Position numbers and translations under genes: made by a program
Source of the DNA: Halotalea alkalilenta DSM 17697
GTDB taxonomy: Bacteria; Pseudomonadota; Gammaproteobacteria; Pseudomonadales; Halomonadaceae
DNA length: 64,000 nucleotides
NCBI RefSeq assembly: GCF_000621205.1
Contig: NZ_KK211229.1
Span: 190,061-254,060 of the forward strand
Direction of reading: 5' to 3'
Notes under the pieces: model-generated
Seen by the model: only the letters and a program-made list of their open reading frames with translations
The model's database searches: none
What the model was told of the DNA's origin: nothing
Part shown: positions 34,933 to 43,105 of the stretch, piece after piece
Position numbering within the stretch: position 1 is the stretch's first letter
Layout of the letters: each line of letters opens with the position of its first letter

Positions 34933-35991
34933 TCAGTCATTGACGTGGACCAGGCCCTTGATCACCCCCGTTGCGGGAGCGCACCAGTGCGCCATGACCG
35001 CCGGCATCTGTTCGAGCTCGGCACGGTGGGTGATCATTTCCCGTTCGGCGAGCGCTCCTGCCTCCATCAACCGGGTCACGGTATCGAAGTCCTCGCGAGT
35101 GGCATTCCGGCTGGCGAGCAGGGTGATCTCGCGTCGATGGAACTCTGGGTCGTGGAAGGTGATGTCGGCCTTGACCAGGCTGACCAGCACGTAGCGGCCG
35201 CCGTGGCCGACCAGCGCGAACCCCCGAGCGATGGCATCGGGATTGCCGGTGGCGTCGAACACCACGTCGGCGAGTCCACCATCGGTGAGTGCGGCCACGG
35301 CCTCTTCCACCGGGTACTCGCGTGGATCGACGGCCTCGGTCACCCCGAGCTTTTCGCGGCAGAACGCCAAGCGCTGGGAATTGGGGTCGATCACGATGAC
35401 CCGGGCCCCTCGGGCACGCGCGATCTGGATCACGCCCATTCCGATCGGACCGGCACCGACCACCACCGCTGTTTCTCCTGCGCGCAGACCGCTGCGCCGC
35501 ACTCCATGGGCGCCGATGGCGAGGCACTCGACCAGCGCCAACTGCTCGGCGTCGAGAAGATCGCTGGGCACCACGTGACGAGCGGGCAGTACCAGGAAAT
35601 CGCTCATGCCCCCATCGCGATGCACACCGATCACCTTCAATCGTTCACAGCAGTTGGTCTTGCCACGCCGGCTCGCCGGCGAATCCGGGTCATGCAGATA
35701 GGGAATCACGTAGCCCTTGCGACCAAGCATGTCCCGATCCCGTGGACTACCCGCGGCGACCACTTCAACCGAGAGCTCGTGGCCCAGCACGCGGGGATAA
35801 GTGAAGTAGGGCTGCTGGCCGGCGAAGGCGTGGATGTCGGTGCCGCATATGCCTACCCGTAGCACCTTGACCAGCACTTCGTTGGGGCCGCAGGCGCCCA
35901 GCGAGGTGGTGGAGAGCCGGAGTTCGCCGGGGGCGATGCAGCTGAGGATGCGTGTTTGCCCTGTCACGGTCGATCCTCCAAGAGTTGCCAT
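34933..35991 (-). CDS. Zinc-type medium-chain alcohol dehydrogenase
   Basis: This 352-residue MDR protein has the catalytic-zinc Cys in RVGICGTDIHAF, GHELSVEVV with the His-Glu pair, and VVVGAGPIGMGVIQIARARG for NAD(P). The lobe that usually holds four structural-zinc cysteines shows only a CC pair (residues around KTNCCERL), so the structural zinc may be absent. Relatives act on polyols and aldonates, for example L-galactonate/L-gulonate 5-dehydrogenases. It starts the operon with the TRAP genes and is divergent from the UxaA-like gene. The ATG at 35991 is chosen by homology; its Shine-Dalgarno is weak. Confidence 0.85.
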   Translation of the reverse strand: MATLGGSTVTGQTRILSCIAPGELRLSTTSLGACGPNEVLVKVLRVGICGTDIHAFAGQQPYFTYPRVLGHELSVEVVAAGSPRDRDMLGRKGYVIPYLHDPDSPASRRGKTNCCERLKVIGVHRDGGMSDFLVLPARHVVPSDLLDAEQLALVECLAIGAHGVRRSGLRAGETAVVVGAGPIGMGVIQIARARGARVIVIDPNSQRLAFCREKLGVTEAVDPREYPVEEAVAALTDGGLADVVFDATGNPDAIARGFALVGHGGRYVLVSLVKADITFHDPEFHRREITLLASRNATREDFDTVTRLMEAGALAEREMITHRAELEQMPAVMAHWCAPATGVIKGLVHVND

Positions 35992-36023
35992 CTCAAGCGT
36001 CGATGATGTTCGAGCATCGAAAT

Positions 36024-36036
36024 TTGGACTGTCCAA
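36024..36036. promoter_or_regulatory. Candidate operator TTGG-N5-CCAA, adh-proximal
   Basis: TTGGACTGTCCAA is a perfect palindrome around a central T, 33 bases upstream of the alcohol dehydrogenase start. It is one of three matching sites in the window and likely controls the adh-TRAP operon. Confidence 0.6.
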
Positions 36037-36107
36037 TTAATGGTTGAAACTGGACATTGGTCTACGAAGGGTTGTTAAAGACCGATATCTCGTATTTTAT
36101 TTCCATA

Positions 36108-36120
36108 TTGGTTGGACCAA
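36108..36120. promoter_or_regulatory. Candidate operator TTGG-N5-CCAA, uxaA-proximal
   Basis: TTGGTTGGACCAA has arms TTGGT/ACCAA and lies 29 bases before the UxaA-like start. It shares the 12 of 13 positions with the site at 31960 that define the motif, which links the two loci to the same regulator. Confidence 0.6.
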
Positions 36121-36148
36121 AGTATCGAGCGACGAGAGACCTGACGCC

Positions 36149-37783
36149 ATGACACGCACTATCATCACGGATCGTCCACAGCAGGTGACCCTGCGCATTC
36201 ATCCCGACGACAATGTGCGGGTCGCGCTGCGCGATCTGCCTGAAGGCTATGAAGTCGACGAAGGCGGGATGAGATTGGTAGAGCCGATCGCTCGCAAGCA
36301 CAAGTTCGCCTTGGTGCCGTTGGCAGTTGGCGAGCAGGTGGTGATGTATGGCGTCACGGTTGGTCGGGCGACACGAGAGATCGCGGCTGGCGAGGCGATC
36401 CGGGTCGACAATGTCGAGCATGCCACGCTCGGTGCCGGCGCTGAATCAGGGGCGAGTAGCTGGCAGGGGCCGGACGTATCGCGCTTCGAGGGGCTCACTT
36501 TCGATGGCTACCATCGCGCCGATGGTCGGGTCGGTACCGCCAACTTCTGGATCGTGGTGCCCTTGGTCTTCTGCGAAAATCGCAACATAGAGGTATTGCG
36601 CCAGTGCGTCGCCGAAGTGCTCGACGACGATCCCTATCGCGACTACAAGCGTATGGCGCGAGAGATGTTGTATGGCGAACAGGCCGCACCGGTTCCGAGC
36701 GCTCCGACGGCGCCGCTGTTTCCCAATGTCGACGGCGTACGTTTTCTGACCCACACGCTCGGCTGCGGCGGTACCCGAGAGGACGCCGAGGCGCTTTGCG
36801 GGCTGCTGGCGGGCTACATCTGCCACCCGAATGTCGCGGGTGCCACTGTGCTGAGCCTTGGTTGCCAGAATGCCCAGATCGAGCTGCTCAAGGCGGCAAT
36901 GGCGCAGCGTGACCCCAAAGGGAGCAGGCCCGTGCAGTTCTTCGAACAGCAGCGTATCGGCGATGAGCGCACGCTGATCACGCAAGCGCTGGCGTCGATC
37001 TTCGCGGGTCTCGCCGAGGCCAATCGAGTCGAGCGTGCGCCAGCGCCGCTTTCCGAGCTGACCATCGGTGTCGAGTGCGGCGGCTCAGACGGCTTTTCGG
37101 GTCTTTCGGCCAACCCCTTGGTCGGGGCGGTCTCCGATCGGGTGGTAGCCCTCGGCGGTAGTGCGGTTCTGGCTGAGTTTCCCGAGCTCTGCGGCGTCGA
37201 GCACGAGCTGATCGCACGCTGCGCAAGCGCTGCGGTGGCCGAGCGCTTCAGCGCCCTGATGGCCGCCTACCAAGCGCACGCGGCCAAGGTCGGCGCCGAT
37301 TTCTCGATGAATCCATCGCCGGGCAATATCCGTGATGGGTTGATTACCGACGCGATGAAATCGGCCGGCGCGGCGAAGAAGGGAGGCGGCAGTCCAGTGG
37401 TCGATGTGCTCGACTACACTGAGCCGGTGCGCAAGAAAGGATTGACGCTGCTGTGCACGCCCGGCAATGACGCCGAGTGCACTACCGCGTTGGTAGGTAG
37501 CGGCGCCAACCTGGTGCTGTTCACCACCGGATTGGGCACCCCGATGGGCAATCCCATCGCGCCGGTATTGAAGATCGCCAGCAATAGCGAGTTGGTGAAA
37601 CGGATGGGAGATGTGATCGATTTCGATGCTGGGCGAATCATAGGCGGCGAAGCGGGGATCGACGAGACTGCCGATGCTTTGCTGATGCTATGTATCGAAA
37701 CCGCCTCTGGTCGCCACCTCGCTCGCGCTGTGTCGCTCGGCCAGCAGGATTTCATCCCATGGAAGCGTGGTGTATCGCTGTGA
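36149..37783 (+). CDS. uxaA: UxaA-family altronate/aldonate dehydratase
   Basis: This 544-residue protein has an N-terminal SAF-like domain (IHPDDNVRVALRDLPEGYEV ... VGRATREIAAGEAIRVDNVEH) and the UxaA core: FDGYHRADGRVGTANFWIVVP, LTHTLGCGGTREDAEAL, GCQNAQIELLK, GVECGGSDGFSGLSANPLVG, SMNPSPGNIRDG, and the late Cys-containing LLCTPGNDAE. Family members are iron-dependent dehydratases of altronate, galactarate or similar aldonates, making 2-keto-3-deoxy acids. It is somewhat longer than E. coli UxaA. The ATG at 36149 is preferred because the upstream frame includes the operator. It is divergent from adh-TRAP. Confidence 0.87.
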   Translation: MTRTIITDRPQQVTLRIHPDDNVRVALRDLPEGYEVDEGGMRLVEPIARKHKFALVPLAVGEQVVMYGVTVGRATREIAAGEAIRVDNVEHATLGAGAESGASSWQGPDVSRFEGLTFDGYHRADGRVGTANFWIVVPLVFCENRNIEVLRQCVAEVLDDDPYRDYKRMAREMLYGEQAAPVPSAPTAPLFPNVDGVRFLTHTLGCGGTREDAEALCGLLAGYICHPNVAGATVLSLGCQNAQIELLKAAMAQRDPKGSRPVQFFEQQRIGDERTLITQALASIFAGLAEANRVERAPAPLSELTIGVECGGSDGFSGLSANPLVGAVSDRVVALGGSAVLAEFPELCGVEHELIARCASAAVAERFSALMAAYQAHAAKVGADFSMNPSPGNIRDGLITDAMKSAGAAKKGGGSPVVDVLDYTEPVRKKGLTLLCTPGNDAECTTALVGSGANLVLFTTGLGTPMGNPIAPVLKIASNSELVKRMGDVIDFDAGRIIGGEAGIDETADALLMLCIETASGRHLARAVSLGQQDFIPWKRGVSL

Positions 37784-37966
37784 GCCCGCCAGGCGGCGTG
37801 AATCACGCAGGGTGACTTGCATGCTCATGGCGAGTGGCTCGATGCCTCGGCAGCGACGCTCGAACTTCAGCTCGGCAAGGTTGGCACTTTGCACTTATGG
37901 AACGATTCTGTAAGAAATAGCCTGCCGGCAGTGGCCGGGCAGGCGGACGCCGATCGGGAGGAAGTG

Positions 37967-38911
37967 GTGAGAGAATTGCTGGAACGAGCAGCCAATGGAG
38001 CCAATCTCCCGTTCCGGGATCTGCATATCATCCTCGACGCCCTGCCAACCCCGCTTTCCTGGGCCACCCTGCCCGGGGGACAGATACGTTTCGTCAACCG
38101 CTTCTTCACCAACACCTTCGGCTACGCCGATGGTGAATTCTCGACCGTGGATGACTGGATCGATCGGGCCTATGTGCTCGAAGAAGATCGTCGGCAGGCG
38201 CGTGTTCTGTGGAAGGAGCTTTGGGAAGTCGAATCGACGGGAATCGCCGAGGTCGAGCCCTTCGAAGTGCAGGTGCTCTGCGCCGACGGCTCCACACGTA
38301 CCGTTCAGCACCGTGGCATCCTGCTGCATGAAATCGGCGTAGGGATCGCCACCTTCGAGGACATCTCGGACAGGAAGCTCGCCGAAGACGTACTGCGCCG
38401 TATCGCTTTCGAGGACCCCCTGACCGGGCTGCCGAACCGGCGTGTGCTGCAGGAGCGGTGGTCCAAGTCGATGCCCATCTCCGGAGGCCCTGAAGGAATG
38501 GCCGCGCTGCTGCTCATCGATCTCGATGGCTTCAAAGGGATCAACGACCGGTTCGGGCACGATGGAGGCGACGAAGTACTGACCGAGGTCGCCCGCCGGC
38601 TGTGCGACAGCGTAGGTATCAGCGGCCTCGTATGTCGGCTGGGAGGAGATGAATTCGTGGTACTTCTGCCGCATCTACGGACCCTCGAACAGGTAGAGCA
38701 GCTCTGCTGGCGCATCGAGACAGCACTCGCACGGCCCTTCGCACTCGCAGCGCGCCCCATCACGCTTGGCGCCAGCATCGGCGCAAGCCTCTACCCCCAG
38801 GACGGACGTGACCTGCACGACCTGCTCAAACGCGCCGACGAAGCGCTCTATCGCCTCAAGACCCTGCGAAAAGGAGGCTGGGGCTGGTTCAAAGTCCCCG
38901 CCTCGGCGTAA
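37967..38911 (+). CDS. PAS-GGDEF diguanylate cyclase
   Basis: A PAS-like sensor domain (HIILDALPTPLSWATLPGGQIRFVNRFFTNTFGY) leads through FEDISDRKLAEDVLRR into a GGDEF domain with DPLTGLPNRR, LIDLDGFKGINDRFGHDGGDEVL and RLGGDEFVVLLP. It should make cyclic di-GMP from GTP. The usual inhibitory RxxD site upstream of GGDEF is not visible. GTG at 37967 follows GGGAGGA and gives 314 residues; the frame stays open back to a TTG at 37817, so a longer form is possible. No membrane helix is seen. It ends 77 bases before the distal end of CRISPR array 1. Confidence 0.85.
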   Translation: MRELLERAANGANLPFRDLHIILDALPTPLSWATLPGGQIRFVNRFFTNTFGYADGEFSTVDDWIDRAYVLEEDRRQARVLWKELWEVESTGIAEVEPFEVQVLCADGSTRTVQHRGILLHEIGVGIATFEDISDRKLAEDVLRRIAFEDPLTGLPNRRVLQERWSKSMPISGGPEGMAALLLIDLDGFKGINDRFGHDGGDEVLTEVARRLCDSVGISGLVCRLGGDEFVVLLPHLRTLEQVEQLCWRIETALARPFALAARPITLGASIGASLYPQDGRDLHDLLKRADEALYRLKTLRKGGWGWFKVPASA

Positions 38912-39256
38912 TCAATCGCATCGAGGCCTGACGCCGCGAGATCGAACGCAAGCACCTCGACCCGACTGATCCGGCCCAGCGCCGGATGACTCCTTAGCTG
39001 CCGCACGGCAGCGAACGTCTGCATGACACGGTGCCAAACGGCCTCTCCTTTCTGAGCTGCCTGTGCGGCAGCGAGCTCCACTCTTCCCTGTTTTCTCGGT
39101 TTCAAACCTTTCTGAGCTGCCTGTGCGGCAGCGAGCAGCGAGAGCCCGGAGATTGGCTCGAATCGCATTTTCTGAGCTGCCTGTGCGGCAGCGAGCGGTA
39201 GCGCGGCGCATCAGGCTGCCCTCCTCTTTTTCTGAGCTGCCTGTGCGGCAGCGAGC

Positions 39257-39288
39257 CTCAAGTGCGGGTTTCGGCCCTGCTCGTTGAA
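39257..39288. repeat. Duplicated spacer in array 1, copy A
   Basis: This 32-base spacer, beginning CTCAAGTGCGGG and ending CTCGTTGAA, is identical to the one at 39797-39828, nine repeat-spacer units (540 bases) away. The spacers around the two copies differ. Confidence 0.95.
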
Positions 39289-39796
39289 TTTCTGAGCTGC
39301 CTGTGCGGCAGCGAGCCGGCCAGGGGTGATTGATGACCGATATCGTTTTTTCTGAGCTGCCTGTGCGGCAGCGAGCGTCTCGCAGCTGCTGCGCATAGTT
39401 CTCGAGGTTTTCTGAGCTGCCTGTGCGGCAGCGAGCAGCCAAGCTCAATCCTGGCCTGCACTCAGAATTTTCTGAGCTGCCTGTGCGGCAGCGAGCTCTG
39501 TGCCACGGATGATGGCAACACGCGTGTCTTTCTGAGCTGCCTGTGCGGCAGCGAGCGCCGGATGATGTTCTGCGGTTCTGCACTGGCATTTCTGAGCTGC
39601 CTGTGCGGCAGCGAGCACATAGGACATGGTAGGCCGTGACGTGGCGCATTTCTGAGCTGCCTGTGCGGCAGCGAGCAAGATATTCGAGGCAGCCGGCCCT
39701 GGGGGCAATTTCTGAGCTGCCTGTGCGGCAGCGAGCATTTTCCGCGTCAAGTAATCAATCCATCGCCTTTTCTGAGCTGCCTGTGCGGCAGCGAGC

Positions 39797-39828
39797 CTCA
39801 AGTGCGGGTTTCGGCCCTGCTCGTTGAA
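39797..39828. repeat. Duplicated spacer in array 1, copy B
   Basis: Second identical copy of the spacer at 39257-39288. On the transcribed strand this copy is nearer the leader, so it was probably gained later. Confidence 0.95.
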
Positions 39829-40996
39829 TTTCTGAGCTGCCTGTGCGGCAGCGAGCTGAGCGGCACTCGCCTGAGCGGCGCTTAGACTTTTCTGAGCTGC
39901 CTGTGCGGCAGCGAGCGTTGTGTCACAGTCTCGCTAAACGTTCGGGTTTTTCTGAGCTGCCTGTGCGGCAGCGAGCGTATCCGTTCCCGGATTGTTCCCA
40001 GTCGACCCTTTCTGAGCTGCCTGTGCGGCAGCGAGCAGACCATGCTGCGTTAAAATCCAATTGATCGATTTCTGAGCTGCCTGTGCGGCAGCGAGCAACT
40101 TCTCGGCCGGGTAGTAGGGCAGGGCCATTTTCTGAGCTGCCTGTGCGGCAGCGAGCACCCGAAGCGGATGCTCATGTGGCGCGCCCGATTTCTGAGCTGC
40201 CTGTGCGGCAGCGAGCCCGGAAGCGCTCATTGACCTCGTGTTCCGGCATTTCTGAGCTGCCTGTGCGGCAGCGAGCGTTAGCCTTTCGCCGATGAGCTGG
40301 TACATGTATTTCTGAGCTGCCTGTGCGGCAGCGAGCTGCGCAAGATGATCCAGGCATTCGGGCGTTTTTTTCTGAGCTGCCTGTGCGGCAGCGAGCCAAC
40401 GGCTACGGCAATGTGTCGTTCGAGTTCTTTTCTGAGCTGCCTGTGCGGCAGCGAGCGGAAAGCGGCTGCGCTGCCGACTGAAAGGTAATTTCTGAGCTGC
40501 CTGTGCGGCAGCGAGCGAAGGCGGCAGGGGGTCCTGCTGCACTCGGTATTTCTGAGCTGCCTGTGCGGCAGCGAGCGTCGTGCGGTTTCCGGCACCGGGG
40601 CTGGACGATTTCTGAGCTGCCTGTGCGGCAGCGAGCCGCTCGCTGCGCCAGGTGGTTAAGGGCCGGCTTTTCTGAGCTGCCTGTGCGGCAGCGAGCGCTT
40701 CCTCGATCACGTCCTCGACGTTGGTGTCTTTCTGAGCTGCCTGTGCGGCAGCGAGCCGGTCTCGACGATGTGCTCTTCTTCGATTAGATTTCTGAGCTGC
40801 CTGTGCGGCAGCGAGCTCATTGGCCTTGCTCGCCTCGATCATTCGCTTTTTCTGAGCTGCCTGTGCGGCAGCGAGCGATCAGCTGGTTCTTGGCTTTGTT
40901 CACCATCTTTTCTGAGCTGCCTGTGCGGCAGCGAGCGAGATTTCCTTCTCCAGCGTTCGCTTCGAGATTTTCTGAGCTGCCTGTGCGGCAGCGAGC

Positions 40997-41110
40997 TAGC
41001 GCATAATTCATATAATCGATTGATTCATATACATTATGCGAACAAATCCCCGATATCACCCTTTTTGACCGAAGATCCGTAACACATTGTTTTATAATAT
41101 TTTCCTGAAG
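40997..41110 (-). promoter_or_regulatory. Leader of CRISPR array 1
   Basis: An AT-rich segment directly abuts the last repeat. On the minus strand it contains AATCAATCGATTA (41013-41025), a perfect IHF consensus WATCAANNNNTTR ending 16 bases before the first repeat, and AAACAATGTGTTA (41080-41092), one mismatch from consensus, 83 bases before the repeat. GTTACGG overlaps the latter. The same elements at the same distances occur in leader 2. The outer limit is approximate. Confidence 0.82.
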
Positions 41111-41233
41111 CCTAACAAAAAGAGGGTCGCTGGACCTGTGAAACAGGGGGCAAGCTGATCATCGTCGCGTTCGATCGGGACCCCACCACGACCCCAGGCG
41201 TATTGAGCCATGGGCCAAAGCGCCTGCGGTTGC

Positions 41234-41521
41234 CTATACGCGCCTCTCGGCTAATGCATAAACCTCCTCTTCACGCCTCGCTCCAACCGCGATGATCAAT
41301 ACCTGGACGGCTTCTCCATTAATCCGATAGATGATCCTGGTGCTGCCGGTTCTGATGCGGCGGCAGCCGGCGAGCAGCCCGCGGAGGGGTTTACCCAGCT
41401 TGTCCGGCTCTCCATCCCTGATGCGCTCTTCGATGACATCGAGAATCCGGTTGGCTGATGAAGGCCCCAAGCGATCGAGGTCTTCAGCCACATCCGGATG
41501 ATAGAGCACCTCCCAAGCCAT
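41234..41521 (-). CDS. RelE/ParE-superfamily toxin
   Basis: This 95-residue protein has the RelE-fold pattern: VLYHPDVAEDLDRLG at the N terminus, a helix DVIEERIRDG, then KPLRGLLAGCRRIRTGSTRIIYRI and VLIIAVGARREEEVYALA. It matches RelE/StbE/YafQ-like mRNA interferases and ParE relatives. It lies 3 bases after the antitoxin gene, in the same operon. The pair lies between the leader of CRISPR array 1 and cas1, divergent from cas1. Confidence 0.88.
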   Translation of the reverse strand: MAWEVLYHPDVAEDLDRLGPSSANRILDVIEERIRDGEPDKLGKPLRGLLAGCRRIRTGSTRIIYRINGEAVQVLIIAVGARREEEVYALAERRV

Positions 41522-41524
41522 GCC

Positions 41525-41815
41525 TCAATCGTCCTTGGCGAATCGAGCACGCATTTCCTCATGAGTCATCGCTTGATCCTCATGGAAATTCGCCAGACGT
41601 TCTCTTGCAACTGACTCCACCCTAAGGTTCTCCAGCTCGTCCAGCATCTCTTGATAGGCTTGGACGTTGACGATGACAGCAGCGGGCTGATTGTCTTTGA
41701 ACACCACCAGCCGCTCGGTACGGCGAGAAGATATTTCCTTGAGCCGTGCACTGAAGCCCCTGGCCATCGCTGTGGCGGAGACGGCATGCTCTGCTCGATC
41801 CAGTAGTCCGGTCAT
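41525..41815 (-). CDS. Phd/YefM-type antitoxin
   Basis: This 96-residue protein has a Phd/YefM-like DNA-binding fold: ARGFSARLKEISSRRTERLVVFKDNQPAAVIVNVQAYQEMLDELENL. The acidic C-terminal tail (HEDQAMTHEEMRARFAKDD) would wrap the toxin. GAGGAT precedes the ATG at 41815 by 5 bases. It should autoregulate from the 309-base region shared with cas1, so its promoter faces the cas promoter. Confidence 0.88.
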   Translation of the reverse strand: MTGLLDRAEHAVSATAMARGFSARLKEISSRRTERLVVFKDNQPAAVIVNVQAYQEMLDELENLRVESVARERLANFHEDQAMTHEEMRARFAKDD

Positions 41816-42124
41816 GTTTATCCTCACAATGAATCATATGATTTTGCGCTTTATTATATGACTTTTCGTGCAATTTTCCATGTTCCGCAATGTGACCGAC
41901 ACCTCGGCGCATCACTCATACCTCCTCTTGATCGAATCTCCTTGACGACCAGGCCGCTACAGTGGTGAGGCCTGGAGAGAGCATATCCACGGCAGCAACT
42001 ATGCCTCGCGATGCTATAGGTAGAGCGAATTGACCTGAGCGTGCCCATAGGGACGTTTCGATGGATAAGGAAGTCTGATAAAAGTATACAAACTGACACA
42101 TACCCCATCTGTTCCGAGGCGCGC
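41816..42124. other. Divergent promoter region between the toxin-antitoxin pair and cas1
   Basis: No convincing gene lies in these 309 bases. The part next to the antitoxin is AT-rich (41828-41880), as expected for its promoter. An imperfect inverted repeat AGGCC...GGCCT is at 41951-41973. At 42005-42030 CTCGCGATGCTATAGGTAGAGCGAA loosely resembles the CRISPR repeat (CTCGC, ATAGG, AG and GAA in register when gaps are allowed), and on the other strand 41979-41999 reads GTTGCTGCCG. Both resemblances are weak. Confidence 0.5.
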
Positions 42125-43105
42125 ATGGACGATATCGCTGCCAGTGATTTGAAAACGATCCTGCACTCCAAGCGCGCCAATCTCTATTACCTCCAGCATT
42201 GCCGAATACTGGTCAACGGTGGGCGAGTCGAGTACGTCACCGACGAGGGTAACCGGTCGAAGTACTGGAATATTCCGATTGCCAATACCACCTCCCTGCT
42301 GCTTGGCACTGGCACATCGATCACCCAGGCGGCGATGCGCGAGCTGGCAAAGGCGGGCGTGCTGGTGGGATTTTGCGGTGGCGGAGGTACGCCGCTGTTC
42401 AGCGCCAATGAAGTGGATGTCGAGATCGCTTGGTTCAATCCGCAGAGCGAGTACCGGCCGACCGAGTACCTCCAGCATTGGGTGCGATTCTGGTTCGACG
42501 ATGCGCTGCGCTTGGAGGCTGCTCGCTGTTTTCAACGCGAACGGCTGCAGCAGGTCCAGCGACTGTGGCTCGAACCTCGTTTCAAGCGCGACAGCGGCTT
42601 TGATGTGAGTGCTACAGAGTTGACCTCGGTACTGGACCGCAGCAGAGAGGCTATCGCTCAGGCACCGGATACCACTGCTCTTCTCACCGAAGAAGCGAGG
42701 CTGACCAAGCAGCTGTTCAGGCTAGCGGCACAAGCAACGGACTATGGCAAATTCAGCCGCGCCAAGCGCGGTAACGGCACCGACCCCGCCAATCGTTTTC
42801 TCGACCATGGCAACTATCTGGCCTATGGGCTGGCGGCCACTGCCACCTGGGTGCTTGGACTACCTCATGGGCTCGCCGTACTGCACGGTAAGACCCGGCG
42901 TGGTGGTCTGGTGTTCGATGTTGCTGACCTGATCAAGGATGCGGTGATTCTGCCACAGGCGTTCATCTGCGCCGAGCGTGGCGACGAAGAGCAGGAATTT
43001 CGCCAGGCCTGTATCGAGCGGCTGACACGGGTAGAGGCACTGGATGCAATGATCGATACGCTGAAGAAAGTGGCGCAGCAGCTGGCCGCCGAGGCCGTGA
43101 GGTGA
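42125..43105 (+). CDS. cas1: Cas1, type I-F CRISPR integrase
   Basis: This 326-residue protein has the I-F Cas1 N terminus (DLKTILHSKRANLYYLQHCRILVNGGRVEYVT), the conserved Glu region KYWNIPIANTTSLLLGTGTSITQAAM, and the catalytic C-terminal domain with NRFLDHGNYLAYGLAATATWVLG, HGKTRRGGLVFDVADLIKDAVILP. It integrates new spacers with the Cas2 part of Cas2-3. The length is that of I-F Cas1. The ATG at 42125 follows CGAGGCGC, and its stop overlaps the cas2-3 GTG by four bases. The gene is transcribed away from array 1. Confidence 0.96.
   Translation: MDDIAASDLKTILHSKRANLYYLQHCRILVNGGRVEYVTDEGNRSKYWNIPIANTTSLLLGTGTSITQAAMRELAKAGVLVGFCGGGGTPLFSANEVDVEIAWFNPQSEYRPTEYLQHWVRFWFDDALRLEAARCFQRERLQQVQRLWLEPRFKRDSGFDVSATELTSVLDRSREAIAQAPDTTALLTEEARLTKQLFRLAAQATDYGKFSRAKRGNGTDPANRFLDHGNYLAYGLAATATWVLGLPHGLAVLHGKTRRGGLVFDVADLIKDAVILPQAFICAERGDEEQEFRQACIERLTRVEALDAMIDTLKKVAQQLAAEAVR

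Larger units (their letters stand above)
38989..40996 (-). CRISPR. CRISPR array 1 (type I-F), 33 spacers
   Basis: 33 identical 28-base repeats occur every 60 bases, beginning at 39049 and ending with 40969-40996, separated by 32-base spacers. On the + strand each begins TTTCTGAGCTGCC and ends GCGGCAGCGAGC, so the type I-F repeat (GCTCGCTGCCGCACAGG...) reads on the minus strand. A degenerate terminal repeat lies at about 38989-39016 with a one-base deletion and several changes, marking the leader-distal end and giving a 33rd spacer. The leader therefore lies at the high-coordinate end next to the cas genes. One spacer occurs twice (39257-39288 and 39797-39828). Open frames running through the array are artefacts of the 60-base period. 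Confidence 0.97.

Noticed and set aside
38912..41059. Long reading frames through CRISPR array 1 on both strands, with repeated peptides such as LAAAQAAQK or FLSCLCGSE
   Set aside because: The 60-base period keeps frames open; the repeated peptides are translations of the repeat and the rest is spacer. No start signals or protein family similarity.
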